From contig OZ242002.1 of NCBI GenBank assembly GCA_965204665.1, positions 682,001 to 746,000 of the forward strand: a DNA stretch of 64,000 nucleotides. The letters are read 5' to 3'. Source of the DNA: Nemesobacter sp965204665 (GTDB lineage: Bacteria; Desulfobacterota_D; UBA1144; Nemesobacterales; Nemesobacteraceae). The translations under genes were made by a program, and so were the position numbers. Under the pieces are notes generated by a model that worked only from the letters and a program-made list of their open reading frames with translations, was not told the DNA's origin and did not search any database. This document shows positions 17,192 through 26,722 of this stretch, in pieces (positions within the stretch are counted from its first letter, which is position 1; each line of letters opens with the position of its first letter).

Positions 17192-18289
17192 TCAGAAGTT
17201 GACCTTAAGACCGGAAGGTTTTCCGAAAGGGATTCGTGCGACTCCGCAGGCTTTTTTCAGCACCTGAATTTTACCGTTACTTGATGAATGTGTGCTCACC
17301 CACCAGGCACCCGGAAGTTCTTTTGCAACCTTATAACCAAGAGGGCCAAGATCTTCTTTATTCATAGAAAGCAACCGATACTTTCTTCCCGCGGTTTCGT
17401 GAGCCAGTCGAGCAAGAAAACTCTGATCCCTTCCGGCAAGAATCTCCAGAATTTTTACAAAGGCGGAAGCAGCAGTCGGATAGCCTGAATACTCGTTGCC
17501 GAAAAGACGAAAAGAATAGTCCGTCTTTCTCTGTGTAGTGTTTTTAGTTTTGATGAGCGTGGGTTTTGGTTCCGACTTAGAAGGAATTCTGGAGGGTGGA
17601 CCGACACTGTTCGGCCTTTCGTGGAAATTTCTGAGGAAAGTCTCTACATCCTCTTGAGCCGGCGCGTATCCTGGAGAAATCTGCGATGTTTCTTCAATAA
17701 GAAGGGTGATCAGCTTGTCTGAAGAACCGCCCAGAAGTTTTTCCCATGCCAAAGAGATATTGTTTTCCGCTTGCTTCCTTTTGATTTTCTCAGTACGGTC
17801 GCGCTCCGCATTTCTTACCGCTTTGCCCGAGCGCGTGTTCCTAAAAGACAGATAACGCTCAAGTCCTTCGATTATTTCCTCCCTTTTGTGTTTTCCGAAA
17901 TCTAGAGTGCGAACGAGTCTCTCCTCAAAACTCCCGGGAGTCATAGGAAGATAAAACCTCCACGATTTCCCATCCGTCAGAACAGCTAGGGGAACACCGG
18001 CTATAAAAGCATATTGAAAAAGCTGCTGGTCAGCATCCAAATTCCCCTCGGCCTTGACTTCAATTATGCACCGCAGTCCTTTGTTTTCTTCCTCGAAAAT
18101 CTTGAGACCGTAATCAACTTTACGCCTGTCAAGCGGATATTCGGGGCAAACATAGCCGGGGTTATACACATCCCAGCCCAGGTGTTTAAGAACCGGCAGA
18201 ACTATACCTATGCTGACGGCCTGTTCACCCGGATAACTGCCCAGTTTTTGCTTTACAGAAGATACAAATCTCAGGAAATCGGAAGACAT
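17192..18289 (-). CDS. HsdR-N-like (type I restriction R-subunit N-terminal fold) protein, stand-alone
   Basis: 365 residues. The first 150 resemble the nuclease-fold domain found at the start of type I restriction R subunits: IVLPVLKHLGWDVYNP, then DRRKVDYGL and CIIEVKAEG supply the D...ExK core of a PD-(D/E)xK fold, followed by QLFQYAF and VLTDGKSWRFY. The middle (about 160-250) is charged and probably helical or disordered. The last 110 residues (YPTAASAFVKILEIL, GAWWVSTHSSS) look like a separate small domain, similar in style to modules that follow DNA- or nucleotide-binding regions. There is no helicase domain and no hsdM/hsdS nearby, so it is not part of a classical type I system. Divergent from mnmG. 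Confidence 0.8.
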   Translation of the reverse strand: MSSDFLRFVSSVKQKLGSYPGEQAVSIGIVLPVLKHLGWDVYNPGYVCPEYPLDRRKVDYGLKIFEEENKGLRCIIEVKAEGNLDADQQLFQYAFIAGVPLAVLTDGKSWRFYLPMTPGSFEERLVRTLDFGKHKREEIIEGLERYLSFRNTRSGKAVRNAERDRTEKIKRKQAENNISLAWEKLLGGSSDKLITLLIEETSQISPGYAPAQEDVETFLRNFHERPNSVGPPSRIPSKSEPKPTLIKTKNTTQRKTDYSFRLFGNEYSGYPTAASAFVKILEILAGRDQSFLARLAHETAGRKYRLLSMNKEDLGPLGYKVAKELPGAWWVSTHSSSNGKIQVLKKACGVARIPFGKPSGLKVNF

Positions 18290-18444
18290 TACCTTGAAAT
18301 GATAGCAAATTATTCAGTTGGTTTCAATTGTATCCTCGTTTGTTTTTCTGCAGACTCTACTGAAAAACTCTTTTTCCTCCGCTTTATGCATGAAGGTTTT
18401 ATAGTTATACTAGCCGTTGAAAATCACCCTGATGATCGAAAAAA

Positions 18445-20343
18445 ATGACTGCTTACGGTTCAAAGAAATATGAAGTTATCGTGATAGGCGCGGGACATGC
18501 GGGATGCGAGGCCGCGCTCGCCACAGCCAGGATGGGATGTTCTACGCTTGTTCTTACCGCCAATATAGACACAATAGGACTCATGTCGTGCAACCCTTCG
18601 ATAGGTGGAGTCGGAAAAGGTCATCTGGTGAAGGAGATAGACGCTCTCGGGGGAGAGATGGGCAAGGCGGCCGATTCCTCGGCCATACAGTTCAGAAGGC
18701 TCAACACGCGCAAGGGTGCTGCGGTTCAGGCGACCAGAATACAGGCCGACCGGCGAAGTTACAGAACCTACATGAAAAAAGCACTTGAAAACGAACTGGA
18801 AATAGACATGAAACAGGCAATGGTTGAAAGTTTTTTTCTCGAAGGAGAAAAAATCGCAGGAGTGAAAACGGCTCTCGGCGAGAGGTTTTTCTCCGACACG
18901 GTGATAGTCACCCCCGGTACGTTTCCCGGCGGACTCATACACATAGGTCTCACCCGTATCTCTTCCGGGCGTGCGGGGGAAGCCGCGGCGGGAGCCATTT
19001 CGAACTCATTCGCTGATTTGGGATTCACGACCGGAAGACTTAAAACCGGCACGCCTCCCCGATTCGACGCGAGGACAATCAACTGGGACAGGCTTGAGAG
19101 ACAGGACGGCGATGAAGACCCCGTCCCTTTCTCCTTTTCCACAGGAAAGATAACGAGACCCCAGATGCCGTGCTACATAACCTACTCGAACGAAAAAACC
19201 CATCAGGTTATAAACGAGAACATAGACAAATCCCCTCTCTACTCGGGACTTATAAGGGGAGTAGGCCCCAGATACTGCCCCTCAATAGAAGACAAGGTGG
19301 TCAAGTTTCCGGATAGAAAACGCCACCAGATATTCCTTGAGCCCGAGGGAACCGACACCTATGAAATCTATCCGAACGGAATCTCGACCAGTCTTCCTGT
19401 GGATGTGCAGTACGAGTTCTCAAGAACCATGGAAGGGCTTGAGAATGTGGAGATAATGAGACCGGGCTACGCAGTCGAGTACGATTTTCTTGATCCAACG
19501 CAACTTTCCTCCACCCTCGAGTCGAAGATTGTGCCGAATTTATTCTTTGCGGGACAAGTAAACGGAACCACGGGTTATGAAGAAGCGGCGAGCCAAGGGC
19601 TCATAGCCGGTATAAACGCGGCGCTTCGAATCAAGGGAAAAGACCCGTTCGTACTTGATCGCTCGGAAGCTTATATAGGAATTCTCATAGACGACTTGGT
19701 AACCAAAGGGGTTGACGAACCCTACAGGATGTTCACTTCAAGGGCAGAGTACAGGCTCATACTACGGGAGGACAACGCTGATTTGAGGCTGAGCGAACTC
19801 GGGTATGGAACAGGGCTGCTGAGTGAGGAACATGTCGAGCAGTTCCGCATGCGGAAAGCAGAGTTTGAAACTGAACTGTTTCGGCTCGAGTCTGAAAAAG
19901 TGTTTCCTAATGAAGAGACCAACAAGATTCTCGAGAACTTGGGATCGCAGAAAATAAAAAAACCGCAAACTCTGAAAGAAATACTCAGAAGGCCTGAATT
20001 CACCTACGAGATGCTCAGATTCATTGACCCGAGACCAAATCCAAACATCTCCCCGAAGACAGGGTCCCGGATAGAAATGGAAGTAAAATATGAGGGTTAT
20101 ATAAAGAGACAACAGGAAGAGATCGGTAAATTCCGAAGATTCGAGAACATGAAAATTCCCGAGGCATTCGAGTACGCGAACATCTCCGGCCTTTCAAACG
20201 AAACAGTTCAGAAACTCTCAAGAATAAAACCCGAATCGATAGGGCAGGCGAGCCGCATTTCAGGCATAACGCCTGCCGCGATATCGGTACTTCTGGTACA
20301 TATGAGAAAAATCTCAGGAAGAGCGGACAAGAAACTCAATTAA
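18445..20343 (+). CDS. mnmG: tRNA uridine-5-carboxymethylaminomethyl modification enzyme MnmG
   Basis: FAD-dependent half of the MnmE-MnmG complex, which modifies U34 of tRNAs reading two-codon boxes. 632 residues. The FAD-binding VIGAGHAGCEAALATARMG is at the start, then SCNPSIGGVGKGHLVKEIDALGG, KTGTPPRFDARTI, PCYITYSNEKTH and SPLYSGLIRGVGPRYCPSIED, all highly conserved in the family. NGTTGYEEAASQGL and SRAEYRLILREDNAD appear later, and the helical C-terminal domain that contacts MnmE is present. ATG at 18445. mnmE is not in the window. Confidence 0.98.
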   Translation: MTAYGSKKYEVIVIGAGHAGCEAALATARMGCSTLVLTANIDTIGLMSCNPSIGGVGKGHLVKEIDALGGEMGKAADSSAIQFRRLNTRKGAAVQATRIQADRRSYRTYMKKALENELEIDMKQAMVESFFLEGEKIAGVKTALGERFFSDTVIVTPGTFPGGLIHIGLTRISSGRAGEAAAGAISNSFADLGFTTGRLKTGTPPRFDARTINWDRLERQDGDEDPVPFSFSTGKITRPQMPCYITYSNEKTHQVINENIDKSPLYSGLIRGVGPRYCPSIEDKVVKFPDRKRHQIFLEPEGTDTYEIYPNGISTSLPVDVQYEFSRTMEGLENVEIMRPGYAVEYDFLDPTQLSSTLESKIVPNLFFAGQVNGTTGYEEAASQGLIAGINAALRIKGKDPFVLDRSEAYIGILIDDLVTKGVDEPYRMFTSRAEYRLILREDNADLRLSELGYGTGLLSEEHVEQFRMRKAEFETELFRLESEKVFPNEETNKILENLGSQKIKKPQTLKEILRRPEFTYEMLRFIDPRPNPNISPKTGSRIEMEVKYEGYIKRQQEEIGKFRRFENMKIPEAFEYANISGLSNETVQKLSRIKPESIGQASRISGITPAAISVLLVHMRKISGRADKKLN

Positions 20344-20515
20344 AGTCAATTTCCGCATCGTAGAAATCATCTCTCTGCATATCCTCGAGTTCCTGCTCGT
20401 AGAGTTCCATCGTGTCGCAGTCGCTTCCGATGTAACCCGAGTAACCGGCGTTGTCAGGGTCCTGCATCATTTCAACCAGATCTCTTACCTTCTTCTCATT
20501 TTTCCTTCTGTTCAT
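20336..20515 (-). CDS. 59-aa acidic protein overlapping the mnmG 3' end
   Basis: A small gene not recognised from any family. The minus strand has AAGGGGG five bases before an ATG (20515), and 59 codons to a TGA at 20336, inside the last eight bases of the convergent mnmG gene. The protein starts basic (MNRRKNEKKVRDLVEMM), then has a tyrosine/glycine turn (NAGYSGYIG) and a strongly acidic end (LYEQELEDMQRDDFYDAEID). No signal or membrane segment. The ribosome site is among the best in the window and codon use is like the neighbours, which favours a real gene. The acidic tail could suit a protein- or DNA-mimic role, but that is a guess. Confidence 0.7.
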   Translation of the reverse strand: MNRRKNEKKVRDLVEMMQDPDNAGYSGYIGSDCDTMELYEQELEDMQRDDFYDAEIDFN

Positions 20516-20613
20516 TTTATCCCCCTTGAAAAAAAGTACATAGATTATAGGAACAGTTTTTTCAAATGCAACAGTTCAATAAAAAAATTTTTGTCTTTCC
20601 TGAAAACGCAACT

Positions 20614-22722
20614 TCACGACTTCTTCGGATTACCGCGCGCACCCCGCAGAAGTTCAAGCATACGGACAGGATCAGAAGTCGGAAGACCGCATTCATAATT
20701 CGAGCATACATAAGCAGCGGGCTTCCCGTCAATCGGTCCGTGGTCCTTCGTATAACGAGCGATTTTTGAGATTTCCGTTTCGTTTGCGGCGTCTTTTAAG
20801 AGAACCGTCTTGTTGGGTAAATACTCGCCGGCGAGCGCCCTTATAAACTTGCGGGTGTCTTCAGAATTCCTGTCTCCCGCAATCACTACCTCAAAAGAAG
20901 GGCCCAGCATGAAATCAAGAGCATTCATGTGCATTGAAAACGACGAGGGCTGAATTGAAATCTGTTTTGAAAAAACGGAAGCCATTAGAGTTGCGCGTTC
21001 TTCAAGCACCGGGTCTGCCTTTATTCTGGCGATTTTCATTATATTCAACATTGAAACGGCGTTCCCCGAGGGAATCGCCCCGTCATAGATCTCTTTCTGC
21101 CTCACTATAAGGTCTTCGCTATCATCGGCGGTAAAAAAGAAACCTCCGAACTCTCTGTCCCAGTAATGCTCGAACTGCTCTTCAAGAAAAGAGACGGCGA
21201 GAGCCAGGTACCGATCATCAAAAGTACTCTCATAGTATTCGAGGAGACCCCATACGAAAAACGCGTAATCGTCCACGGTTGCCGGTATTGCCGCCTCTCC
21301 GTCACGATAACGATGAACCAGTCTTCCGTTACGAACCATGCGGTCAAGCAGAAACTCTATTGCTCTCCGAGCGGCCGTTGAATACTCGCTGTCACCGAAA
21401 ACCGCAGCCGCCCGGGAAAACGCCGCGACCATAAGTCCGTTCCAGTCAGCGAGTATCTTGTCATCTTTATACGGGTGAACCCTCTTTTCCCTGTGCTCGA
21501 AAAGTTTCTGCAGAAGAGCTCCGAGTTTTTCATCAAACTCCGCCTGAGCAATGCCGAGCCGTTCTGCCGTCTCCTCCGGCGAAGCGCTCATATGGAGTAT
21601 GTTGCGGTCAGTCCGCTCTCCGGCAGATTCATCTCTGAAATTTCCTTCGGACGCAAGATTGTAGACATCCGATAGAAAACCCGCGTTCTCTTCACCCGCA
21701 ATTTCCTTTATTTCCTCCACGGTCCAGAAATAGAATTTTCCCTCCACTCCTTCACTGTCCGCATCCTCCGCCGAGAAAAAACCTCCTTCCTGAGATGTCA
21801 TATCACGAAGCACATATTGAAGCGTTTCCCTCGCTCTTGTCTCATAAAACGGATTTTTCGTTATCTGCCATGCCTCGACGCAGGCGACCACGAAAAGCGC
21901 CTGATCATAGAGCATCTTCTCAAAATGAGGCACAAGCCAACCGGCATCTGTTGAATATCTGTGCATTCCGAAACCCACATGGTCGTATATTCCTCCCCTA
22001 CCGATGGCAGCAAGTGTCCGCTCGGCCATACGCAATGAATGCTTATTGCCCGTGCGCATGCAGTACCTCATGAGAAACATCAGGTTGTGGGGAGTCGGAA
22101 ACTTGGGAGACCTTCCGAACCCGCCCTCGCGAGAGTCGAAGGCCGAGAAAAAATATCCGTAGGCATCATCAAGAGTTTTATGGTCAAGACCGGAATCTCC
22201 CTTTGTTCTGAGTGAATCGGCGAGACCTTTCACCGCCTCGGTTATCTGACGCGCGGAATTGAGTACTTCTTCATTCCTGTTTTCCCAGAGATCTTTTATT
22301 CTCGGCACAAGCTGAATCATTCCCACTCTGCCGTGCCGGTTCTCTTTGGGTATATAGGTGCCTGCGTAAAACGGCTCTCCGTGCGGAGTCATGATTATGT
22401 TGAGAGGCCACCCGCAATTGCTTTTTGAAAGCACATGACAGACCGTCATGTAGATATTGTCTATGTCGGGACGTTCTTCCCTGTCGACTTTTATGGAGAT
22501 AAACGCTTCATTCATCAGTTCTGCAACTTCTCTGTTCTCAAATGATTCACGCTCCATTACATGGCACCAGTGGCAGGTTGAATATCCTATCGAGAGAAAT
22601 ACCGGCTTGTTAAGTTCTCCAGCTTTCTGAAACGCATCCTCTCCCCATGGATACCAGTCAACTGGGTTTTCCGCATGCTGAAGAAGATATGGGCTTTTTT
22701 CGTTACTCAGCCTGTTCGGCAT
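20614..22722 (-). CDS. thioredoxin-domain protein of the YyaL/SSP411 (DUF255) family
   Basis: 702 residues. The N-terminal 165 form the DUF255 thioredoxin-like domain, with NEKSPYLLQHAENPVDWYPWG and the redox motif C50-H-W-C53, then VDREERPDID and GGWPLN-type CGWPLNIIMTPHGEPF. The rest is an (alpha/alpha)6 toroid of the kind seen in N-acylglucosamine 2-epimerases (GGIYDHVGFGMHRYSTDAGW, HFEKMLYDQA, DWNGLMVAAFSRAA). The family is widespread from bacteria to mammals (SPATA20), and its biochemical role is not settled. Starts at ATG 22722; stands alone between the 59-aa gene and the Nudix gene. Confidence 0.93.
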   Translation of the reverse strand: MPNRLSNEKSPYLLQHAENPVDWYPWGEDAFQKAGELNKPVFLSIGYSTCHWCHVMERESFENREVAELMNEAFISIKVDREERPDIDNIYMTVCHVLSKSNCGWPLNIIMTPHGEPFYAGTYIPKENRHGRVGMIQLVPRIKDLWENRNEEVLNSARQITEAVKGLADSLRTKGDSGLDHKTLDDAYGYFFSAFDSREGGFGRSPKFPTPHNLMFLMRYCMRTGNKHSLRMAERTLAAIGRGGIYDHVGFGMHRYSTDAGWLVPHFEKMLYDQALFVVACVEAWQITKNPFYETRARETLQYVLRDMTSQEGGFFSAEDADSEGVEGKFYFWTVEEIKEIAGEENAGFLSDVYNLASEGNFRDESAGERTDRNILHMSASPEETAERLGIAQAEFDEKLGALLQKLFEHREKRVHPYKDDKILADWNGLMVAAFSRAAAVFGDSEYSTAARRAIEFLLDRMVRNGRLVHRYRDGEAAIPATVDDYAFFVWGLLEYYESTFDDRYLALAVSFLEEQFEHYWDREFGGFFFTADDSEDLIVRQKEIYDGAIPSGNAVSMLNIMKIARIKADPVLEERATLMASVFSKQISIQPSSFSMHMNALDFMLGPSFEVVIAGDRNSEDTRKFIRALAGEYLPNKTVLLKDAANETEISKIARYTKDHGPIDGKPAAYVCSNYECGLPTSDPVRMLELLRGARGNPKKS

Positions 22723-22913
22723 TTACTTTCTCCGTTTTTCCGAGATGTGCGTCCAGTGTATATCCGGCACACTCAAGAGTATATATTCTGCGCCGTAAAA
22801 AGACAGATCATTGCAAGACCTGACCCTTGTTGCCTCAAATTTATTCCAACATCCGGGAAAAAACAGTTTTTCTGCCTGTTAATATCAAATTTTTAGGCTA
22901 GTATTCTAAGCGG

Positions 22914-23324
22914 ATGTGTAAACCCGTACAGAAAGCCGGTGTCGTAGTTTACAGGAAAAACGACCAGGGAGAAACGGAGGTCGTTCTTGTAAGTTCCAGA
23001 AAACTCAACGATTCCTGGGTCTTTCCCGCAGGGGGAATTGACGAGGGAGAAACCCCGGCCGAGGCGGCTAGAAGGGAATGTCTTGAGGAAAGCGGGTATC
23101 GGGTCGAGATAGAAAAACCCCTGGATATAATGATTGTCAACGGTGAAAGAAAAACCATTCTCTACACTTTCTTTATCGCAAAGGCGTTGGAAGATACCGG
23201 CGATTACGAAAAGGATAGAAAAAGAACATGGTGCGCAATTGACGACCTCCCGGACAAAGTGACCGATCTGTTTCGAGAGATCGCAGAAAGTTTTAGAAAC
23301 AGTTTTATAGATTCCAACTCCTAG
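22914..23324 (+). CDS. Nudix hydrolase, diphosphoinositol/diadenosine polyphosphate type
   Basis: 136 residues with a complete Nudix box, G40-x5-E46-x7-R54-E55-C-L-E58-E59-x-G61, in the sequence GGIDEGETPAEAARRECLEE. This part of the family (with KLNDSWVFPAGGIDEGE before the box) resembles eukaryotic diphosphoinositol polyphosphate phosphohydrolases and related ApnA hydrolases. The substrate in this bacterium is not known. The ATG at 22914 has no strong ribosome site. It is followed, 64 bases on, by a methyltransferase on the same strand. Confidence 0.88.
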   Translation: MCKPVQKAGVVVYRKNDQGETEVVLVSSRKLNDSWVFPAGGIDEGETPAEAARRECLEESGYRVEIEKPLDIMIVNGERKTILYTFFIAKALEDTGDYEKDRKRTWCAIDDLPDKVTDLFREIAESFRNSFIDSNS

Positions 23325-23388
23325 AATTAATAAAGTCTATATCAGTCAGCAACTATGAATCAATACCTTCACTGAAGAGAATTATTCA

Positions 23389-24183
23389 ATGAAAACCCGC
23401 CAATTCATACAGAAAACCCAACAACATTACGCGCAGATAGCGAAAAGTTACAGATCTCTGAGAACCACCGATATAGAGCCCGTGGTCTACATAAAGGATA
23501 TGATCGGAGGAAAAGGCAAAATAAAAGCGGCCGATGTCGGAGCAGGGGCGGGGCGTTATGCGAGGCTTCTGTTTGAATATCTGGGAAAAGAGAATCTGTT
23601 TCTTTACTGCTACGACTCAAACGAGTTCATGCTTGAGAGTCTTGAGCAGTATCTTAACGATAACGAAATAAGCAACTATGTAACTAAGATCGCCATTGCG
23701 CAGGAACTACCTATCGACAACAGGTCTCTCGACGCGATATTCTGCTTCAACGCCATACATTTCTTCAACACCCCGAAATTCCTGAGGGAAAGCTCAAGAG
23801 TTTTGCGGGACGGGTCGTATCTTTTTATATATACAAGAACAAAAGCTCAGAGTATGAAGAATATATGGGGAAAACATTTTCCGGATTTCAACAGCAAAGA
23901 ATCAGGCCTTTACAAAACAGAAATTCTTGATGGCGAAATCGAGAAAACCTCCGGACTTGAACTTCTGGAGACAAAAACTTTCCATCTCAAGAGAAAAAAC
24001 TCACTCACGGAACTCATAGAAAGGGCTCAAAGCAAGCATTACTCAACTTTTTACCTGTATGAAACTGAAGAATTTGACAGGTGTCTGGGGAAGTTCAGGG
24101 AAAATATTCTTGAAAACTATGGTGACCCTGAAAATATCAGTTGGTCTGACGAAAAAACGATGTACACGGTGATCAGAAAATAG
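23389..24183 (+). CDS. class I SAM-dependent methyltransferase
   Basis: 264 residues. SAM-binding motif I is ADVGAGAGRYARLLFEYL, the acidic end of strand 2 is YCYDSNEFML, and motif IV is LDAIFCFNAIHFF; RVLRDGSYLFIYTRT corresponds to the post-core strand. This is the methyltransf_11/25 type, used on many small molecules; the substrate is not predictable. The C-terminal 100 residues (LIERAQSKHYSTFYLYETEEF) include a helical segment seen in small-molecule methyltransferases. It may share a transcript with the Nudix gene. Confidence 0.88.
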   Translation: MKTRQFIQKTQQHYAQIAKSYRSLRTTDIEPVVYIKDMIGGKGKIKAADVGAGAGRYARLLFEYLGKENLFLYCYDSNEFMLESLEQYLNDNEISNYVTKIAIAQELPIDNRSLDAIFCFNAIHFFNTPKFLRESSRVLRDGSYLFIYTRTKAQSMKNIWGKHFPDFNSKESGLYKTEILDGEIEKTSGLELLETKTFHLKRKNSLTELIERAQSKHYSTFYLYETEEFDRCLGKFRENILENYGDPENISWSDEKTMYTVIRK

Positions 24184-24315
24184 AATGGAAAAGTCGTTTC
24201 CACAATCTGGTCGCAATTTGTGACACGGTTTAATTATGGCGGTTGGTTATAGCAATGCCCTTTCTCAATTCCCTTGATATAGACTTTTTAGACGGAGTAA
24301 ATTCCTCTGGGTTAT

Positions 24316-24750
24316 TTAAGTGAGAATAGTGAAAATGAAGTCTTTTGCAGTAAGTATTTGGGTGCTTCCAAAAGGATGAAACAGTAGCAGACCCCGATCA
24401 TTAGTAACTAAATATTCTGCCTGACCATTAACGGCTAGTTCCAGAAATTTGTCATTTTTGGGATCACGGCATTTCCTGACTTTCTCTATAATAGGAACCG
24501 ATTCAACCATTTCTCTATAGAAAGTAATCAGCATGGTGGCTTCGTCTTGTTTGATGTAGTTTTTGGATCGAACGTGTTTAAGCACCGTCGCAAATTCATA
24601 CATCGTGGCTTGTGAAGCCAGCAAGTCACAATATTCAGTGATCATGCGAACGACACCGGCAATAAGTGAATTTGGTGTCAATGCTCTGCTTATCAGAAGA
24701 TTGGTGTCAAGAACTATACGGGGTTTATCGGGTGTTTCTGGTTTAGTCAT
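24316..24750 (-). CDS. PIN-domain toxin of a type II toxin-antitoxin pair (COG1569-like)
   Basis: 144 residues, a predicted RNase. Acidic active-site residues are placed as in PIN domains: D15 in IVLDTNLLIS, an early glutamate in MYEFATVL, the CRDPKNDKFLELAV segment (D and the conserved asparagine) and VTNDRGLL near the C-terminus. The CRDPKDDKFLE-like stretch is the hallmark of the COG1569 group. Its start overlaps the end of the upstream antitoxin gene by eight bases, so the two are translationally coupled. Confidence 0.88.
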   Translation of the reverse strand: MTKPETPDKPRIVLDTNLLISRALTPNSLIAGVVRMITEYCDLLASQATMYEFATVLKHVRSKNYIKQDEATMLITFYREMVESVPIIEKVRKCRDPKNDKFLELAVNGQAEYLVTNDRGLLLFHPFGSTQILTAKDFIFTILT

Positions 24751-24994
24751 TTTCAGCCAGAAACTCCATGAGTTTTTCTTCAGTCAGCCCTCTGGATTCT
24801 GCCTTTGCGCCAACATTGTCACAAATGATCTGAAACGCCAGACGATGAATGCTGGTGAGCCGTTCAAATTCTTCATAAGAAATAAGAACAGCAACATTCC
24901 TGCCTTGCTTTTGGACAGCAATCGGCTCGTGTTGCGCTTCATCAAGCATTGCAACAAGGTTCTTCTGTGCTTCGCTGGAAGAAGTTGTCCGCAT
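24743..24994 (-). CDS. Phd/YefM-family antitoxin
   Basis: 83 residues. The N-terminal half has the Phd/YefM DNA-binding pattern (SSEAQKNLVAMLDEAQHEPIAV, then GRNVAVLISYEEFERL). The acidic C-terminal tail (GLTEEKLMEFLAEND) would bind and block the PIN toxin encoded by the overlapping next gene. AGAGGA precedes the ATG at 24994. Antitoxins of this kind usually repress their own operon; a candidate operator lies just upstream. Confidence 0.88.
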   Translation of the reverse strand: MRTTSSSEAQKNLVAMLDEAQHEPIAVQKQGRNVAVLISYEEFERLTSIHRLAFQIICDNVGAKAESRGLTEEKLMEFLAEND

Positions 24995-25012
24995 ATTTAA
25001 ATCCTCTTTTAA

Positions 25013-25029
25013 TTACTTGCTAGGTAATA
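25013..25029. promoter_or_regulatory. possible operator of the Phd/PIN pair
   Basis: Inverted repeat ATTAC - 7 bases - GTAAT, 19 bases upstream of the antitoxin ATG, where an autorepressor would be expected to bind. Only five-base arms, so weak support. Confidence 0.3.
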
Positions 25030-25412
25030 ACACATTTTGTATAAAACCAACGGTATAAACCTTAACCGCCATAATGTCATCCACACTCCGGCCGATTCCT
25101 TATGTAAGTCTAGACGGTATATATGAAGGGTAGTTGTAACTACTGTGATAAATTCTCAACTCACACCCACATTGTATTTCTTCGTAGTTTCTTTTTTCCT
25201 TCGGGTAGTATACATGCATATTGAAACACATTGCGCCTGAATAGTTGAAATGTTTTCAGAATACTGCGTGCTTCTAAACAGACAGGTTAAATCATCATGA
25301 TCAGCAAGTCGTCATGACTACTGGAAGTGAATTGTAAGATGATTGTTTCTAACGTGTAATTGTAACAGCAATAACGGGCAAAAAGCGGTATTTTTTATCT
25401 CAAATCCAAAAA
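25030..25412. other. AT-rich intergenic stretch
   Basis: No open frame of note and no RNA gene recognised. It separates the divergent toxin-antitoxin pair and the DUF4143-type gene and is noticeably AT-richer than the core genes. Confidence 0.5.
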
Positions 25413-25441
25413 TTGCTTTTCGATTTTAGAAAATATATAAT
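25413..25441 (+). promoter_or_regulatory. promoter of the DUF4143-type ATPase gene
   Basis: TTGCTT (25413-25418), 17 bases, then a perfect TATAAT (25436-25441), 27 bases before the ATG at 25469. The leader would be short. Confidence 0.6.
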
Positions 25442-25468
25442 GGTTTTTGTGAACACAAAAGATGAGTC

Positions 25469-26722
25469 ATGAAAGTTGTTAAGCGCCAATTACAGCCACT
25501 TATTCTAGAGGCTCTTAAGTTTTTCCCTGCCGTTTATATCAATGGGCCAAGGCAGGCAGGCAAAACTACTTTGGTACGTGAATTGTTGGCGAAGAATTTT
25601 AAGGCAAGATTCATCACATTCGACGACATATTGGAACGGACAGCGGCACAGCGCAATCCACTGGGATATACACGTGAGTCAGGCACTCCTTTAATTATTG
25701 ACGAAATACAGATGGTTCCGGAGATTTTCCGTCCTCTGAAAATACTGATTGATGAGAGAAGGTATGAGGCGCTGAGAAGCGGTCATTCGGCAAATGGACA
25801 TTTTCTGTTGACTGGGTCGGTTAATTTGAGGGTCATTCCTCAACTGGCGGATGCTATGGTTGGCCGTATGGCGACTCTGACATTATTGCCTTTAAGCGCA
25901 AGTGAAGTGCAAAACACGACATCTCACTTTCTTGAAAGATGCTTCTCGAAAGACCTTTCAGAGATGAAAACCGATAAAATAAAACTGACTGACATCATAC
26001 GTAAAGCCACATATCCTGAGTTGATGCAGATGTCCGGGCCGATGACGGATAACTGGTTCAAGAACCATATACAGAAAATTACTATGGAAGACCCTCGCCA
26101 TATTTACAATTTAGAAAAGGCAGAATTCATGCCTGTATTGTTGCAATCGTTAGCAGCACGCGCAGGCAACCTCATCAATGACGCGAGCATCGGTCGCGAA
26201 GTCGGCTTAAATGCCGTGACCACACGCAATTACCGCAGTATTCTGGACGGTACATTAGTAACTAACATTCTGAGTCCCTGGTATCGAAACATCACCAAAA
26301 GACTGGTGAAGTCGGACAAGATATTCTTTCACGATACAATGCTTCTCTGCCATTTGCTTGGAAAAGCACCGGAAGACCTGGAAAAAAATAATCCAACACG
26401 CTTTGGGCATGTACTGGAAAATTTTGTGCTGTCCGAACTGTGCAAAAATAATTTTGCTACTGGGGAAAAAGTTGAAATTAGTTTCTATCGGACCAATGAC
26501 GGGCGTGAGGTTGATTTTGTACTGGAAAAACAAAGCAAACTAGTGGCGATTGAGGTCAAACACGCGGAGAAAGTTATCGACAAAGACCTAGTTGGCATAA
26601 AAGAATTGCGGGCCAGCACAGGGAATGATTTCCATTGCGGCATTGTGTTGTGTAACACGCCCCGCGTTATTGCCTACGATAAAGACATCTATCTCTTGCC
26701 TTTCAGTGCGTTATGGCAGTGA
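25469..26722 (+). CDS. AAA ATPase with C-terminal DUF4143 domain
   Basis: 417 residues. Walker A is GPRQAGKT (26-33), Walker B LIIDEIQM, sensor-like LTGSVNLRV. The C-terminal half has the DUF4143 pattern: a winged-helix-like VGLNAVTTRNYRSILDGTLV followed by the nuclease-like FYRTNDGREVDFVLE and LVAIEVKHAEKV, the latter shaped like a PD-(D/E)xK core. This family is abundant in bacteria, often in accessory regions and near toxin-antitoxin genes; its biological role is not established. Codon use and AT content differ from the housekeeping genes, consistent with horizontal transfer. Confidence 0.92.
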   Translation: MKVVKRQLQPLILEALKFFPAVYINGPRQAGKTTLVRELLAKNFKARFITFDDILERTAAQRNPLGYTRESGTPLIIDEIQMVPEIFRPLKILIDERRYEALRSGHSANGHFLLTGSVNLRVIPQLADAMVGRMATLTLLPLSASEVQNTTSHFLERCFSKDLSEMKTDKIKLTDIIRKATYPELMQMSGPMTDNWFKNHIQKITMEDPRHIYNLEKAEFMPVLLQSLAARAGNLINDASIGREVGLNAVTTRNYRSILDGTLVTNILSPWYRNITKRLVKSDKIFFHDTMLLCHLLGKAPEDLEKNNPTRFGHVLENFVLSELCKNNFATGEKVEISFYRTNDGREVDFVLEKQSKLVAIEVKHAEKVIDKDLVGIKELRASTGNDFHCGIVLCNTPRVIAYDKDIYLLPFSALWQ

